Shown one piece after another: positions 9,927 to 21,243 of a stretch of 64,000 nt of DNA (positions are counted from its first letter, which is position 1; every line of letters begins with the position of its first letter). The stretch spans positions 124,001-188,000 of the forward strand of contig JAYKKR010000015.1 in NCBI GenBank assembly GCA_036971615.1, in the 5' to 3' direction. Under the pieces are notes generated by a model. It made no database searches. It was not told the DNA's origin and saw only the letters and a program-made list of their open reading frames with translations. A program made the translations under genes and the position numbers. The DNA is from Amyloporia xantha. Taxonomy: Eukaryota > Basidiomycota > Agaricomycetes > Polyporales > Adustoporiaceae.

Positions 9927-12077
9927 ATGTATTTCCACAATAGTTTATGGGTTCTCCTTGCGTTCGCCGCCTCTTCAGTTGCAGCGCCCTTCCCTCTTGA
10001 GTGTACGTGCCCACTACCTGATATGCGCTGCACCAGCTTTGGCTGACAACATTAACAGTTGGGATGGTAAACTTGTTGCAGGAGGTCGGTAACACCATTC
10101 CGGCTCCTCCGTCTGCTGCAGTCGATCCTTCCGTTCCATCGGTATTTTCTCCCACCCCGGACGTTCACTCCGCGAGTGAGCCAATCCCATCGAGTGGAAT
10201 TTCTGTACCCTTCAGCGGGTCTCAAGTGGAGCCTGTCCCAAGTATATCGGGGTCAATTACTTCCGCCATTTTCCCGTTTTCTACTAGTAGCTCTTCGCAC
10301 TTTGGTCTATCTCCAAGCGTTTCAGTTCCTAGCCCAAGCGCGAAATCATTCGCATCAGGATCCGGGAGCTCTGCGCAGTTCAAGACAATAGTCCCCTCTC
10401 CCTCAGCGTCTTCGACATTCGTACAGCCCCCAACCGAGGCTAGCGTTAATTCAGTTGGTGCGCGTCTTTTGAGGTTTGTGTGGCGTTAAGGTTTTGTAGT
10501 CGCTGATACGCGCTTGGTAGTCTCGTCTTCGTCGCTATCTTCACAGGTTGGGCCATCTTCAATTCCGGTCTCATCGGGACTCGTGAGCTCTGTTTCGGTG
10601 GCATCTTTATCATCACTTCCGAACTCGATATTGAGCTCAGTTGGATCGACTACTCTGTCCCAGTCGAGAGCTGCCTCATCAACGGTGGCAAGCTCCGCTT
10701 CGGTGCTAAGCCCGTCTGGGGTTACCGCCTCCACGGGAGTTCCGCCAGTGTCCGCATCCTCAAATGCTAGTTCAGCACCATCTGTCAATTTGAGCTCCGT
10801 GGACTCGGTGTCATCATCCGCCACTGCGATCTCATCAGTGGCAGTGTCATCCACCGCCGTTGCACCTTCCTCATCTGGAGTCACAGCATCCGCTGCGACT
10901 CCGTCTAGTGGATTTGGGAGCTCGACTGGCTCGCCCGTCTCATCGGACAGCGCGCCGTCGTCTTTGTCTCAAGTTTCTAGCGTAGGGCCGACATCATCCA
11001 TCCCCGCTTCGTTGACCGTAGCATCCGTTCCCTCCACTGCACCTTCAGCTTCCAGCTCTGCTCTCACCATCTCATCTTCATCTGTATCATCTCTGCTTAG
11101 ATCATCTGTATCATCATCCATTACTGTCTCTTCTGCAGTGTCATCTACATCTGTCTCGTTCAATCAGTCAAGTTCTTCAACTCTGTCTTCTTCGCCCGCT
11201 CTGCCAACTGCTAGCTCGGTTGCTGGCTCAGCAGCGAGTTCCGCCGTATCTAGTTCATTCTCTTCAGTTATTCCTTCGTCTGCCGCGCCGACTTTCTCTT
11301 CTCAATCGACTTCGTCGGTCATTTTCTCTTCAGTCACTGTCTCTTCCAATGCGTCGTTGACCACCTTTAGCTCTGCGACGAGCGTTCCCGGCGGAACTGC
11401 TGTCTCTTCATCGACTCTATTGGGCAGCTCGTTCTCTTCCATTTTCCTGACATCTGGATCAGCCTCGCTATCTTCTGCAATTTCGTCAAGCCCTGTCGCG
11501 GCGTCCTCCGCCGCCCCAGCGCCCACTCCCTCTGTGAGCACCGGTCCGAGCGAAGTTCAGGCCTATCTAGACACGCACAACACGTATCGCTCGGAATACG
11601 ACGCCCCTCCATTGACATGGTCGAACGATCTGCAGACGAGTGCACAGGGATATGCCACTAGCTGCCAATTCGCTAATCCTGCAGGCGCGCTGGGCCCGGT
11701 GGGCACAAACCTTGCGGCAGGCACGGGGGAATTCTCACCGACTGCTGCTGTCACTTTGTTCATGAGCGACGCCTGTGAGTGGTCTTCGTGACTTATTATA
11801 TTGTCCGGTCTATAGCTCATGTGATTTATAGCTCAATATGATCCTGAGGATCCAACGTTCTCCCACTTCACGCAGGTGGTCTGGAAAAACTCAACTCAGC
11901 TTGGGTGTGCTGCCGCTCTTTGCGACAGTATCTTTGACGAGCCAGCAACGTACCACGTTTGCTTGTACAACCCGGTTGGGAACGTGGTAGGGCAGGAACA
12001 GTCAGTACATCAAACTCCTCTGGTCATCCGTAGTGACTCATCACATATTCGGTTGCAGGTTCAATGTTCAAGGCTGA
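9927..12077 (+). CDS. Secreted CAP/PR-1 (Pry1-like) protein with a long Ser-rich stalk
   Basis: Extracellular CAP-superfamily protein; yeast Pry proteins bind and export sterols and fatty acids. Five exons: 9927-10002, 10059-10457, 10500-11774, 11832-12000 and 12059-12077, giving 645 residues. Exon 1 encodes a signal peptide (MYFHNSLWVLLAFAASSVAA). Residues about 30-500 are an extreme Ser/Val/Thr/Pro/Ala region, expected to be O-glycosylated. The CAP domain occupies about 511-645: YLDTHNTYRSEYDAPPLTW, the CAP1 motif HFTQVVWKNSTQLGC and the CAP2-like YHVCLYNPVGN. Cysteines for the domain disulfides are present. The 42-base second intron is the shortest in the window but joins in phase. The stalk makes this much longer than a typical 180-350 aa PR-1 protein, suggesting attachment to or spanning of the cell wall. 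There is no GPI signal. Confidence 0.88.
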
Positions 12078-13093
12078 GCTTAGCTTGGCTTGGCTACGCG
12101 CCGCGCCGCATTTCTCTTTCGCCTTTCGCGGTGCTTTCGTCGTTTTCTTTGAGGCTGGTCACATTTTAATCTGGTCCGGTGCCAGATTGTCGGTTTACCT
12201 CTGCTCGTTCAAAGTTTACTTTCTAGATTGACGTACTTGTCGACAAGTACTTGGGTCGAATGAAAGCTCACTCGCACTAGTGCCCGTGTATATGTATCAT
12301 TAAAATATACTATCGTTCATTATCGCTTCTTCTGAATTGGAGGGTCAAGTGTCCAATTCAGATACGTGTCCACGATTGTCTTCAAATCCTACTCCCATAT
12401 GGGCGACATGACCAATATGAATCACCTTTTTGTCTTCCGCAGAATGAATCCGTCAGTAGTGGTCTGATGAGAGCAGCTGTGGCTGCTTTGAAGACGTTCT
12501 CTGCGAATTGCTTCATTTTCATGCGTTTATCGAGAAGGGTGGCTGCAAGGCGGAAAGTGGGCGGAAAGTGGTCCGGAGTTTCCGAGTGAAAATTGAGAAT
12601 GCAGAGAAAAAAAGGCCGACTATAAAGCATGAGGCCAGCCAAGCATGCAAATAATTCTCCGCAACGATGGGGCAACTCAAATAGCCTTACAGGTCGGGAT
12701 CCCGGTAATTCTTATCAAGGACTCCCTGCTCCGTTCTCATCAAGCGAGGAGGACAGTACATGATAGCAGACTCACCATGACATTCCAACTATTTGAAGGC
12801 TTGATGGAATATACGCGAGTAACTGTAGAAACCTATCACCGTGACAGGGGAAGACTTCAGCGTTCTTCTGCCAGTCAGAAGCTGGTGCGTGCCCGCAAAG
12901 GTCCGTGATGGTGCCGCGTCAATTGCAAGGCCACGTGCTTCGAGGTCCGCGACTCGTCACCGATCATCGCGTTCTAGTGGCATCTCGGACCCAAATGTTT
13001 GCCATCTGCTCCAAGGGCATTTCTACTTGTTCGCAATAAAGTGCCTGCCTTGCCTGTCCTCCACTAAGACACTAGTACTGAGCTCAGATTCCT
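12078..13093. other. 1-kb intergenic region with an 18-bp palindrome
   Basis: This lies between the CAP gene and MLH3, both on the plus strand. It contains a perfect 18-bp palindrome at 12233-12250. A 97-codon minus-strand frame at 12382-12675 shows no family resemblance. The MLH3 promoter should lie in its right part. I see no other structure. Confidence 0.4.
12233..12250. repeat. 18-bp perfect palindrome downstream of the CAP gene
   Basis: GTACTTGTC is followed directly by its reverse complement GACAAGTAC, 156 bases past the CAP gene stop codon. It could be a processing or protein-binding site. No further copy was noticed in the window. Confidence 0.7.
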
Positions 13094-16000
13094 ATGCGCG
13101 AGACATTCTCGACCGGATGTCACGCAGGACCTTCGCGTCCTATCGAGCATCTCCCAGCAGCCACCCAGTCCAAGCTACGCTCCACTCAGATTCTGACTTC
13201 CCTCCCGCAGATAATTTCAGAGCTGGTGCAGAACTCTCTTGATGCAGAGGCTCGACACGTTGATATTGGTGTGGATTGCGAGGAGTGGACATGCTGGGTC
13301 CGCGATGACGGCATAGGCATCGACAGAACAGGATTCGACCTCCTGGCTGGTGGTGATATGGTCGGACGGTATGGTGGGTGTTTGGAATATTGACCGTCGG
13401 AAGTTTGTGCACTGAACAAAATGTAGCTACTTCGAAGGCCTATTCTCCCGCTTCACTGGACCAGGTATCGACATTCGGGTTTCGTGGTGAAGGTAGGGCA
13501 ATACAACCGTCCCTTTTCCGATTATTCTCATCCCTATTCTTAGCATTAGCCTCTGCGGCAGATGTCTCGTGTATAGAGATATCTTCAAGGACAGCGAGGT
13601 CGAGAGAAAGCTGGTCTGTAATTCTCAAAGTAGAGAGAGCTTTGTTCTTTGTGGTTCGTCACATTGAGTCTGGCTCTCTTTAGGGTGGAGAAAGCTTGTA
13701 CAACGGCCCCTCTATCCGCTGGCGCAGAGAGTCCCCAGGCACTGTAGTCTCCATACGCGATGCATTTTACAACGTTTGTGACACTCTCTAGCCTCATGAT
13801 GGAAGCCAGCACTCACGTTATTGTTATGCTTGGTATAGCTCCCAATCCGTCGACTTACCCATCCGTCTGCTCCTCGTACAATAGAGCTCATCCGCAAGGA
13901 CATTGAGACGTTCTCCCTAGTCTTCCCCGACGTCTGTTTCTCGCTCGAGAATATACACAGGTTAAAAGAAGCCAGGGCAGGAAAGGGTCGGATTATGACA
14001 GTTCCCAAGGTTACAGTCCTGTGGAAAATGCTTGAAGACGAGCTGAGACATAAATTCAGACAGCTTCTAGTCTTGCAGCTTTCCGTCACCTATTTGGCAA
14101 GGCGCTGGCCGAGGTAGGCACCGTAATGAAATGCAGCTGCAAAGAGCTAAAATTGCGGCTCGTAGCATGTGGATGAAATTCAGGAGATGTCAGGAGAAAT
14201 GAAATTGCAAGGCTTCATCAGTCTTGATGGGGCACAGTCAAAGGCAAGTATTTCCCCGTTGAACACTATATTCAGCTCATGTGTCTACCATATGTCTACC
14301 ATATCCAGGCATATCAGTTTCTCTGTAAGTAAATATCATGCTTTGTGGCGGCAGCGTTGTGTCGATCTGGCGCCTCGATTGAATTGATTCGCAGATATCA
14401 ACCGACATCTTGTATCACCGTGTGATCTGCACCGTCTCATCGATGTGAAGTTTGCGGCTAGTTCTTTCATGAAGCACGTAATAACCCTTCCCTGACTCGT
14501 GGTGTGGATCATCAGTAGCTGAATGTTCTTTCTAGGCGTTCGAGGAAGAAGGGGAAACGAGCCAACCACGTCCGAGTACGTCCGTTGATGAAGTCGTTTT
14601 GACTAACGAGTGAATGATATGGCCTGCAGGCACCCGCCGTTCCCCACGAAAAACCGAGAAAAAGCCGGTGTACGTGCTCAACTTCAGCATCCCACCGCGA
14701 CACGTCGACAACTGCTTGGAGCCTGCTAAGGCGGTAGTTCAGCTTCAGGTATTTGATTCATCTTGTGTCATCTCAACAGCCATCTTCTAACATGAATATG
14801 ATGGCGGCAGAATACAGAAGCAGCGAGCTCTTTTCTCGCGTCTGTTATAGAAGGTTTCCTTATCCGACATGGTTTTCTTGTACCAAGAATTCCTCGGCGG
14901 CGCACCAACCCTCGCCCTTCTGTTGCGGCCGAATCTTGCATGCCGTCACCTAGGAAGAAACGGAGAATTGCACACGAGCCAAGCGCAGAGCGTGAATATG
15001 CCCCAACGAGACCCGGAACAGCTGCCTTTGGAGATACACGTGGTGGTGACTCGCAATCAACGACAGCTTCATTTGCTCTCGTAGTCAATCCCGTGAGTAT
15101 ACAGGTTGTTGCTGTGTGAAAGCCGGCGTTGAATGTGGAGCACGTCCGTCATTTGCGTATGTTAGGAACATCCTGACGAACACTGTGAGGACCCACACGT
15201 GCAGGGCCAGACGACATGGACGGATCCTGATACCGGAGAGGTGTTCATCGTCGATACCCGCACTGGGAACTCCTACCCACTGCATGTTCAGAAAGATGAC
15301 GACGGTCAGCCGCAGCAGCGAAGACGAACTCTAGCCACGGGCGGTACATCCCGGAACGGAGACAAGCAGTCACAAGATATGCCCGAGTGGATCAAGAACG
15401 CGCTGAGTGTATGCATGCCCAGTTGCTCTTCTGCTACCTCCTCCGACTGAGTGTCCTCTGACAGATGAATGAAGTGTATGCTCTGCCCGAGCCTCGTATA
15501 CCAACGGTAGCTCTGTCGTCCAGCTTTGCAGGAAACACATACGAGTGCGTGCCAGCCTCAATCCAGGGACGTCCATTCGCCCGGCGGAGCGGAGGTGGAT
15601 ACGCCAGCCATCACAGGCACCACGAGATCTGGCTCGATGTGGGTGCGTCGCAAACTCGTCCGGGGCGGTTCAGCAAGGCAGCGCTGCGCACGGCGCAAGT
15701 GATGGGCCAGGTGGACCGGAAATTCGTCGTGTGTGTCATAGATGCAGACGAAGACCGCGATGACGACGGCAAGGACGGGAAAGGAAAAGGACGAGCACTC
15801 GTTCTGGTGGACCAGCATGCGGCGGACGAGCGTATCCGCGTCGAGCGCTTCTTGAAGGAGCTCTGCTCCGGTTTTCTGCACCATACGCCTTCCGCAGGGG
15901 CACTTCCTGCAGGGAGGCAGAATCCTGACACATCTACACAAAGAGGGCCTTTCCGGGCGAGGGAGCTTAGCCCACCCGTCCCGGTCCTCTTGACTCTCCA

Positions 16001-16806
16001 TGAGGCGACGAGGCTCACAGGCGCAGACGTCCAGGCGGCATTTGAGCGGTGGGGAGTGAGCTTCGCGGGTCTCGACCAGCTGCGATTTCCAGACGCGGGT
16101 ATTTATGGAGATGACGTATTGGCTGCAGGCGAGGACGGAGAGAAGGGCTACATGCAAGTGATGGTCCGCAGCCTCCCGGAGGTCGTCGGCGAGAAGGTGG
16201 GTAATTCGCTTCGAAATTGTGGGTGCCCACTGAATGGGGCTTTATTTCAGCTTTTAGCGGGCGACGAGCTGAAGAACATCGTCAAAGGCTACCTCGCAAA
16301 GTTGGAGATGGAAGGGCCTCCCGTGCTCTCGTCCTCGCCGCCTCCGACCCAGGGTACGGGAGGGGACGACCAGGCGCAGTGGCAGAAGGCGATGCGGTGG
16401 TGCCCGCGCGAGCTGCTCGAGCTGGTCAACTCAAAGGCATGCCGAGGTGAGCAGAACACGTAGTACGCTGCGTCCCAGGACGGGTGACGATGCCAACTTA
16501 TGTTGCTCTCAGGCGCGATCATGTTCAACGACTCCTTGACTTTGGAGCAGTGCACGCGCTTGGTGCGCGAGCTGTCTGATACCGCGTTCCCATTCCAGTG
16601 CGCCCATGGGAGGTAAGCCGTCTGGTGGTCTCCCCGCTCCTGTTTCGCATGCATGCTGATGCGAACGTGCTGCATGTAGGCCTTCGCTTGTGCCGCTCGC
16701 GGAAATCGGTGTGGGTCCGCAGGCGGAGACTGGGAAGACAAGTGACACTCGATCTTTGGACTATAACGCCAGGCCGGTTAATTGGGACGGTTTCGCAACG
16801 GCGTGA
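13094..16806 (+). CDS. MLH3: DNA mismatch repair protein MLH3
   Basis: MutL homologue that pairs with MLH1 and nicks DNA to resolve meiotic crossovers and repair loops. Seventeen exons join to 920 residues: 13094-13373, 13427-13492, 13544-13629, 13684-13773, 13839-14009, 14060-14113, 14166-14243, 14309-14324, 14395-14477, 14536-14575, 14630-14748, 14811-15092, 15166-15408, 15465-16196, 16251-16446, 16513-16612 and 16680-16806. GHKL ATPase motifs are visible: ELVQNSLDA (residues 43-51), RDDGIGI and STFGFRGEALAS. The transducer domain has KAYQFLYINRH. The C-terminal endonuclease motif DQHAADERIRVE (652-663) keeps every metal-site residue, followed by ACRGAIMF and FPFQCAHGRPSLVPL, typical of MLH3 rather than PMS1. 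Intron 7 has a GC donor. The start at 13094 is less certain than the rest. Confidence 0.92.
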
Positions 16807-18385
16807 CTGCGACTACCAGGCCATCGCGAGATCCGACTCGGCCACTGCAGAAGATAGCTGAGTGTCGGGGAGAGAGCTTGGCATCTCAATTATTTCCGGG
16901 CGAAGCACTAGTACTGGCTAGGGCAGCGACGATGCGTCTAATTGACACCGCAGATATATTACAATCTCGTCACCCCACAGTCGGGATGTCACCAGACTTT
17001 CAGATCAGATGAGTACATTAATTAATGAATAATGTGATCTCGAGGACTGTTCATCTTGCAGTGAAACGTTGAGAAGCGCAGTGCATTGAGATCCACCGGA
17101 ACGGTGCCACCGCCCTTGAGACGTCCACGGTCGACCGACGGCGAAGCATATGTTCGAGCCGAAGTGGAGGAAAGTAGCGCCGTGATGTGTGAGTCAATGC
17201 GGCGGACTGCGCTGATTGACGCAGAGATCTCGGACAGGCATCACAATTCAATGTCAAGGTGTGGTGCTCGCGCGCGGCCAGTAGTGTCCCACCGCTAGGC
17301 AGGTGTAGATCCGCGTCGTGCTATATCAGCAGGAGCGCGACGCCTCTGCTCGGGGCGGTGAATGTTCCAAGCGGTGGTGGTGGTGGTGGTCAGACGCGCG
17401 ACTTAGTTCCTCGAAGCGGCACTGATGATCTAGGATCGGGTCTCCGTTCTTTGCACGTCCGTATTTTGGCTTTTATAGCTCCAGATTGTGAGCTGGAGAT
17501 AGAATTTTGACTGATCAGCCGTCCGGGTGAAACAGACCGAGGAGCTTGCTAGCTTAAACGACACGGTGCGACGTTCCGCAGGCTGTAACGTTTCTTCCGG
17601 AACGCTACAGAATCAGAATCAATACTCTCCAAGTCCGTCAGATGTCCGACCAGAGTTCGTAGATAGCACCATGTCAATTTACGAGCCGTCTCGGAGGCCG
17701 ACAGCTTACGGCAATGCTGCGCGAGATCGAGCCGCTCGCGTCCAAAATCGTCCTGGCCGCAAGAACGTATGAGATCGAGGAATAAAGCTTGTGATAGGTG
17801 AACTTGAAGCCGTGTATTCGAATCTACGTGACTACGAATTTCGACTTGTTGCGACGCACAACTTTGTCATCCCACCCACCTGCCTGCTCTGGCTGCTCGT
17901 CTCATCTACCGACTGATTGGATGCTCCAATCGCAGGCGTAAGAGGCTTCTATGTACGCCACATATCGCTGACGGGGACTGGATTTACATGTATATGTTGG
18001 ACATTGACTGATCATGATCATGACGGCGAAGTCGATGGGACGCTTCGCTGTGGCCGCATGTTCGGCCGCGTATGCACACGGGACACAACGTCGCGAAGAG
18101 CGTGTGTTTTCTGCATATGTCTTCGAGACGTGGAGGGCAGAAAGAGAGACAAATCCAGACGAGTCTCGTGCGCGTCGTGTCACACGGTGGACGGAGAGAT
18201 AGGCGCCAGGGCGAGCGTGATGTCACGGAGCAGGCGAGGAGGATCAACTTCGCACATGACGTCACGCCATATAACGCCTCATATACGCGCAGACGACCAA
18301 CGCCACACCCATCGATTCAACTCACTCTCGTCTCTTCGCTTTTCGCATTTTACAACCCGTCCCAATCTTTTCTCGGAACACCATC
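16807..18385. other. 1.6-kb gene-free region upstream of RTC3
   Basis: The longest stretch without a supported gene. Open frames at 17527-17772 and 17917-18441 show no family motif. A short GGT microsatellite lies near 17375. The right end carries a CRE-type palindrome and a TATA-like sequence described separately. I see nothing else. Confidence 0.4.
18257..18275 (+). promoter_or_regulatory. CRE/ATF-type palindrome and TATA-like element of RTC3
   Basis: TGACGTCA at 18257-18264 is the consensus binding palindrome for CREB/ATF-type bZIP factors, which in fungi often carry stress signals. An ATATAAC sequence follows at 18269-18275, about 110 bases before the RTC3 start codon. A near copy (TGATGTCACG) lies about 40 bases further upstream. 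Confidence 0.5.
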
Positions 18386-19022
18386 ATGCCTCACGCGTTG
18401 ACAAAGGTCGTGTTTTCGCCAGACACCCAGTCCACCGATGAGTACACCGTCATCGTTAACCCAGCAGAAGTGAGTCGTGCGACCTTTTCCAGAAGAAATT
18501 AAGCTGACCGAACGACAACCGGAATCTGCGACCGTGCGATTTGTTGCAGTATAAGAAGTGGAAGGAGGGAGGTCAGTCGCCTCACGATGCTGTTCGATTC
18601 GAATTGTCGTGCTGATCTCGAACAATCTCAGACACGTACATATGATCTCTTCCATATGCAATCACATCGCGGATGCTGACACGTCACACGTACCTTTGCA
18701 GCACGATTCCACTCGCGGAAGTCGTCGATTGTGCGCACCTCGGGCCTTCTTATTGCATTGTACTTACATCTATTCCCGCCTGACAGCATACCACATCTTC
18801 TTCTCGAACCAGGGTGCACAAGGGCTGCTAGGCACGCCATCGAAGCAGCAGCTGGACAACGTGTTCGGGACACACAAGGACATCGACGTCATCGAGCAGA
18901 TCCTCAAGAAGGGCACGGAGCAGGCAGGAAAGGCGGTCACGTCTGGACAGGTCGGTCTGAACGCAGGGAAGGGAAGTGGTGTGATTGACACGAGAGGCAA
19001 GAGTCTGTCAGGCGTCCCCTGA
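18386..19022 (+). CDS. RTC3: RTC3/SBDS-domain small protein
   Basis: Small protein of the SBDS N-terminal (YHR087W/Rtc3) fold family. Yeast Rtc3 is stress-induced and linked to RNA metabolism; the exact role here is inferred. The model is 18386-18469, 18550-18571, 18632-18635, 18702-18730 and 18787-19022, giving 124 residues. The conserved run is MPHALTKVVF, DEYTVIVNPAEYKKWKEGD, TTIPLAEVVDSYHIFFSNQG, AQGLLGTPSKQQLDNVFGT, KDIDVIEQILKKGTEQ. The Asp-Thr pair before TIPLAEVVD is recovered only if a 4-base exon (ACAC) is used; its flanks have canonical splice signals and give introns of 60 and 66 bases. The only other in-frame join uses a weak donor at 18576 and gives GH instead of DT. The C-terminal tail is Gly/Ser-rich. 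Confidence 0.85.
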
Positions 19023-19482
19023 GGGCTGGTGGGCGAGTTGGCTGCTTGGGAGCGCTCATGGGTGACATGCAGGCAGGCAGGAAGAACTTTCGAAGAGGTA
19101 CTGAAGTACATTGTACGTTATCGTCCAGACGAAGTGTAAACGCAATCTGTAGTATTTCGCCAAGGTGAGCGGAAGAAGGAAGGGCCATTTTGTGTGATGC
19201 CGGCAGTGCGCCTCGTCGATGGAAGGTTGACGAAGCCCGCAGAGCCCAGATGGGTGTGACCTCACTCTGCGTCCTCGGCTGTGACCGAGTGGTCATTCAC
19301 AAGCTCTGCGGAGTATCTGTTTACTATATAGTCCCTCTCTCTACTCAGGCATGTCTGTGTCCCTGTTAATCCCTAGGCCGCCCCTCCCCGTCCCCGTCCT
19401 TATCCCTAACGGTCTTGTTCTCTATAAAGGGCTATTTCAATCAGACGACCACCTTTGGCCCCTGTACTAGCACCCAGCGACC
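19023..19482 (+). promoter_or_regulatory. Intergenic region with the TATA box of the FAD oxidoreductase gene
   Basis: A consensus TATAAA lies at 19425-19430, 53 bases before the start codon at 19483, preceded by a C-rich tract (about 19380-19400). The rest is the 3' flank of RTC3. No gene is supported here. Confidence 0.5.
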
Positions 19483-21243
19483 ATGCCCTCCACCGTCATC
19501 CTCGGTGGCGGCATCATTGGCTTCTCTACCGCCTACTACCTCGCCAAACTCGCCCGGGATGGCACCGACGGCCCCGGCCCACCCCAGACCATCCACCTCG
19601 TCGAGCCCTGCCCAGAGCTCTTCGCCTCCGCCTCGGGCAAGGCAGGCGGCTTCATCGCCAAGGACTGGTTCAACCCCGCCATGGCGCCCCTCGGCCGCCT
19701 TTCCTTCGACCTCCACCGCCAGCTCGCGGAGACGCACGACGGCCGCGCCCGCTGGGGCTGGAGCGAGAGCATCTCCTACTCCCTCGATCGCACCGGAAAC
19801 GCAGGCATGACCGACTCGGACTCGAACCATTCTGACGGCCCGGCGTCCGACCTCGACTCGGAGCCGCCGTTCTCCCCTGATCCTGAGCCTGCGTCGGACC
19901 CTGAGCCTTCGGAGGCGTCTTCTCGTGGTGGGCCAAGGAGTGGGCATACCCACGGCGGTGGCGGTGCGGGAGATAAAAGTGTGGCAGATACGGCTCAGAA
20001 GGTACAGGAGGAGAATGCTGCTGCTGGAGATAATGACTGGGTATATGGAATGAGCCGAGTCCCTGTCATCGAACAGCGAACTGCAGATGTTCTTGCAGCT
20101 ATTGCCGCAGCACAGGAAGCAGAGGAGACCGAAGCGAAAACGGCGGCGGAGGCAGAGGCGGAGACACAGGCGGCGGCAGCAGTGGCAGAGGCAGAACTAG
20201 CGAACGTTGAAGAGCCATACTGGCTGCAGGTCCCGTCGCACGCCTTGCAAGCGATATCAGATAAGACGTCGACTGGGCAACTGTGAGTGTCTTTTTGCGC
20301 TGGTCTGATGACATCCTTTCCTGTTAGCCCGGCCGTTCGGTCTGTCAGTGAGACGTGCTGATTCAAGTCTCGGTCTTCTTCTTCTGTTGCGTGCGCCACA
20401 GTAATCCGCATCAACTGTGTGAGTTCCTGCTCGAGGAGTGCATCGCGATGGGCGTGCGGCTGCACCACCCTGCACGAGCAACCAAGCTGCTCCGCGCGGA
20501 GACGGCGGACCCCTCGTCGCAGACCATCTTACGTGTCGACCTCCTCGCGACGACGAGCACCGGACGGGAGTTCCACACCGGCACGCTGGACCTCCCGTGC
20601 GACAATCTCGTCATCGCGGCAGGATGCTGGACACCAGAAGTGTTCCGCGCGCTCTTCCCCAAGGCACGACATGCGCCGACGATCCAAGGCCTCGCCGGGT
20701 ACTCCGTCATCGCGCGCTCGAAAAGCTGGCAACCGCCCCTCCCCAGCGACCCGCTCCCCGCCGCGGGGTCGAGCCCCCCTGCGCCGTGCCACGCGGTGTT
20801 CACGTCCGACCCGAGCGGCTTCTCGCCCGAGCTGTACTCGCGCGCGGGCGGGGACCTGTGGATCGGCGGCGTGAACGCGTCGCTCCCGCTGCCGTCGCGC
20901 GCGATGGACGCGAAGGCGGACAGCGAGAGCGTCGAGCGCATCGTGGCGGTCGCGCGCGAGCTCGTCGGGGACGATCTGGAGGTGCTGCAGACGGGGCTGT
21001 GCTTCCGGCCGGTCACGCCCTCGGGGAAGCCGATGATCGCGAGGGTGGCGGAGGCGGAGCTGGGCGAGGGCGTCGTGCCGAGAGCGGGGAAGGCTGGGAG
21101 GAGGAGGAGGGGGCGGGGTGTTCGTCGCGGCGGGGCATGGGCCGTGGGGGATTAGTATGTGCCTCGGGACGGGGCTGGTGATGAGCGAGATGATCCTCGG
21201 GCGGCCGACGAGTGCGGATGTGAGCGCGCTGGCGAGGTGGTAG
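19483..21243 (+). CDS. TDA3-like FAD-dependent oxidoreductase, C-terminus out of frame
   Basis: D-amino-acid-oxidase-fold flavoprotein close to yeast Tda3, a putative oxidoreductase of late endosome-to-Golgi traffic; the substrate is unknown. Exon 1 (19483-20282) starts with the FAD-binding Rossmann motif VILGGGIIGFSTAYYLAKL, then ASGKAGGFIAKDWFNP. A low-complexity acidic and Ala/Glu-rich insertion covers about residues 108-240. Exon 2 starts at 20402 (LNPHQLCEFLLEEC) and continues through NLVIAAGCWTPEVF, GDLWIGGVNASLPLP and FRPVTPSGKPMIAR. After a GGA/G-rich tract at about 21090-21118 this frame goes wrong and stops at 21153-21155. The conserved end GVFVAAGHGPWGISMCLGTG continues in the +1 frame to a stop at 21241-21243. 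No good intron fixes this. It may be a true frameshift, a sequence error or a 40-base non-consensus intron. Confidence 0.8.

Noticed and set aside
10486..11645. Acidic antisense frames (Asp/Glu/Thr-rich) opposite the CAP gene
   Set aside because: They are the mirror of the Ser-rich stalk codons and have no motifs of their own.
12382..12675. 97-codon minus-strand frame between CAP and MLH3
   Set aside because: No recognisable family, no conserved block and no splice partner; not supported as a gene.
17527..18441. Open frames in the gene-free region upstream of RTC3
   Set aside because: Composition is not protein-like, and the longer one overlaps the RTC3 promoter and first exon in another frame.
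21036..21075. 40-base intron repairing the TDA3-like frame
   Set aside because: Length and phase fit, but the donor (GTGGCG) is weak, no pyrimidine tract or branch site is visible, and it would remove well-coded sequence; kept only as a possibility.
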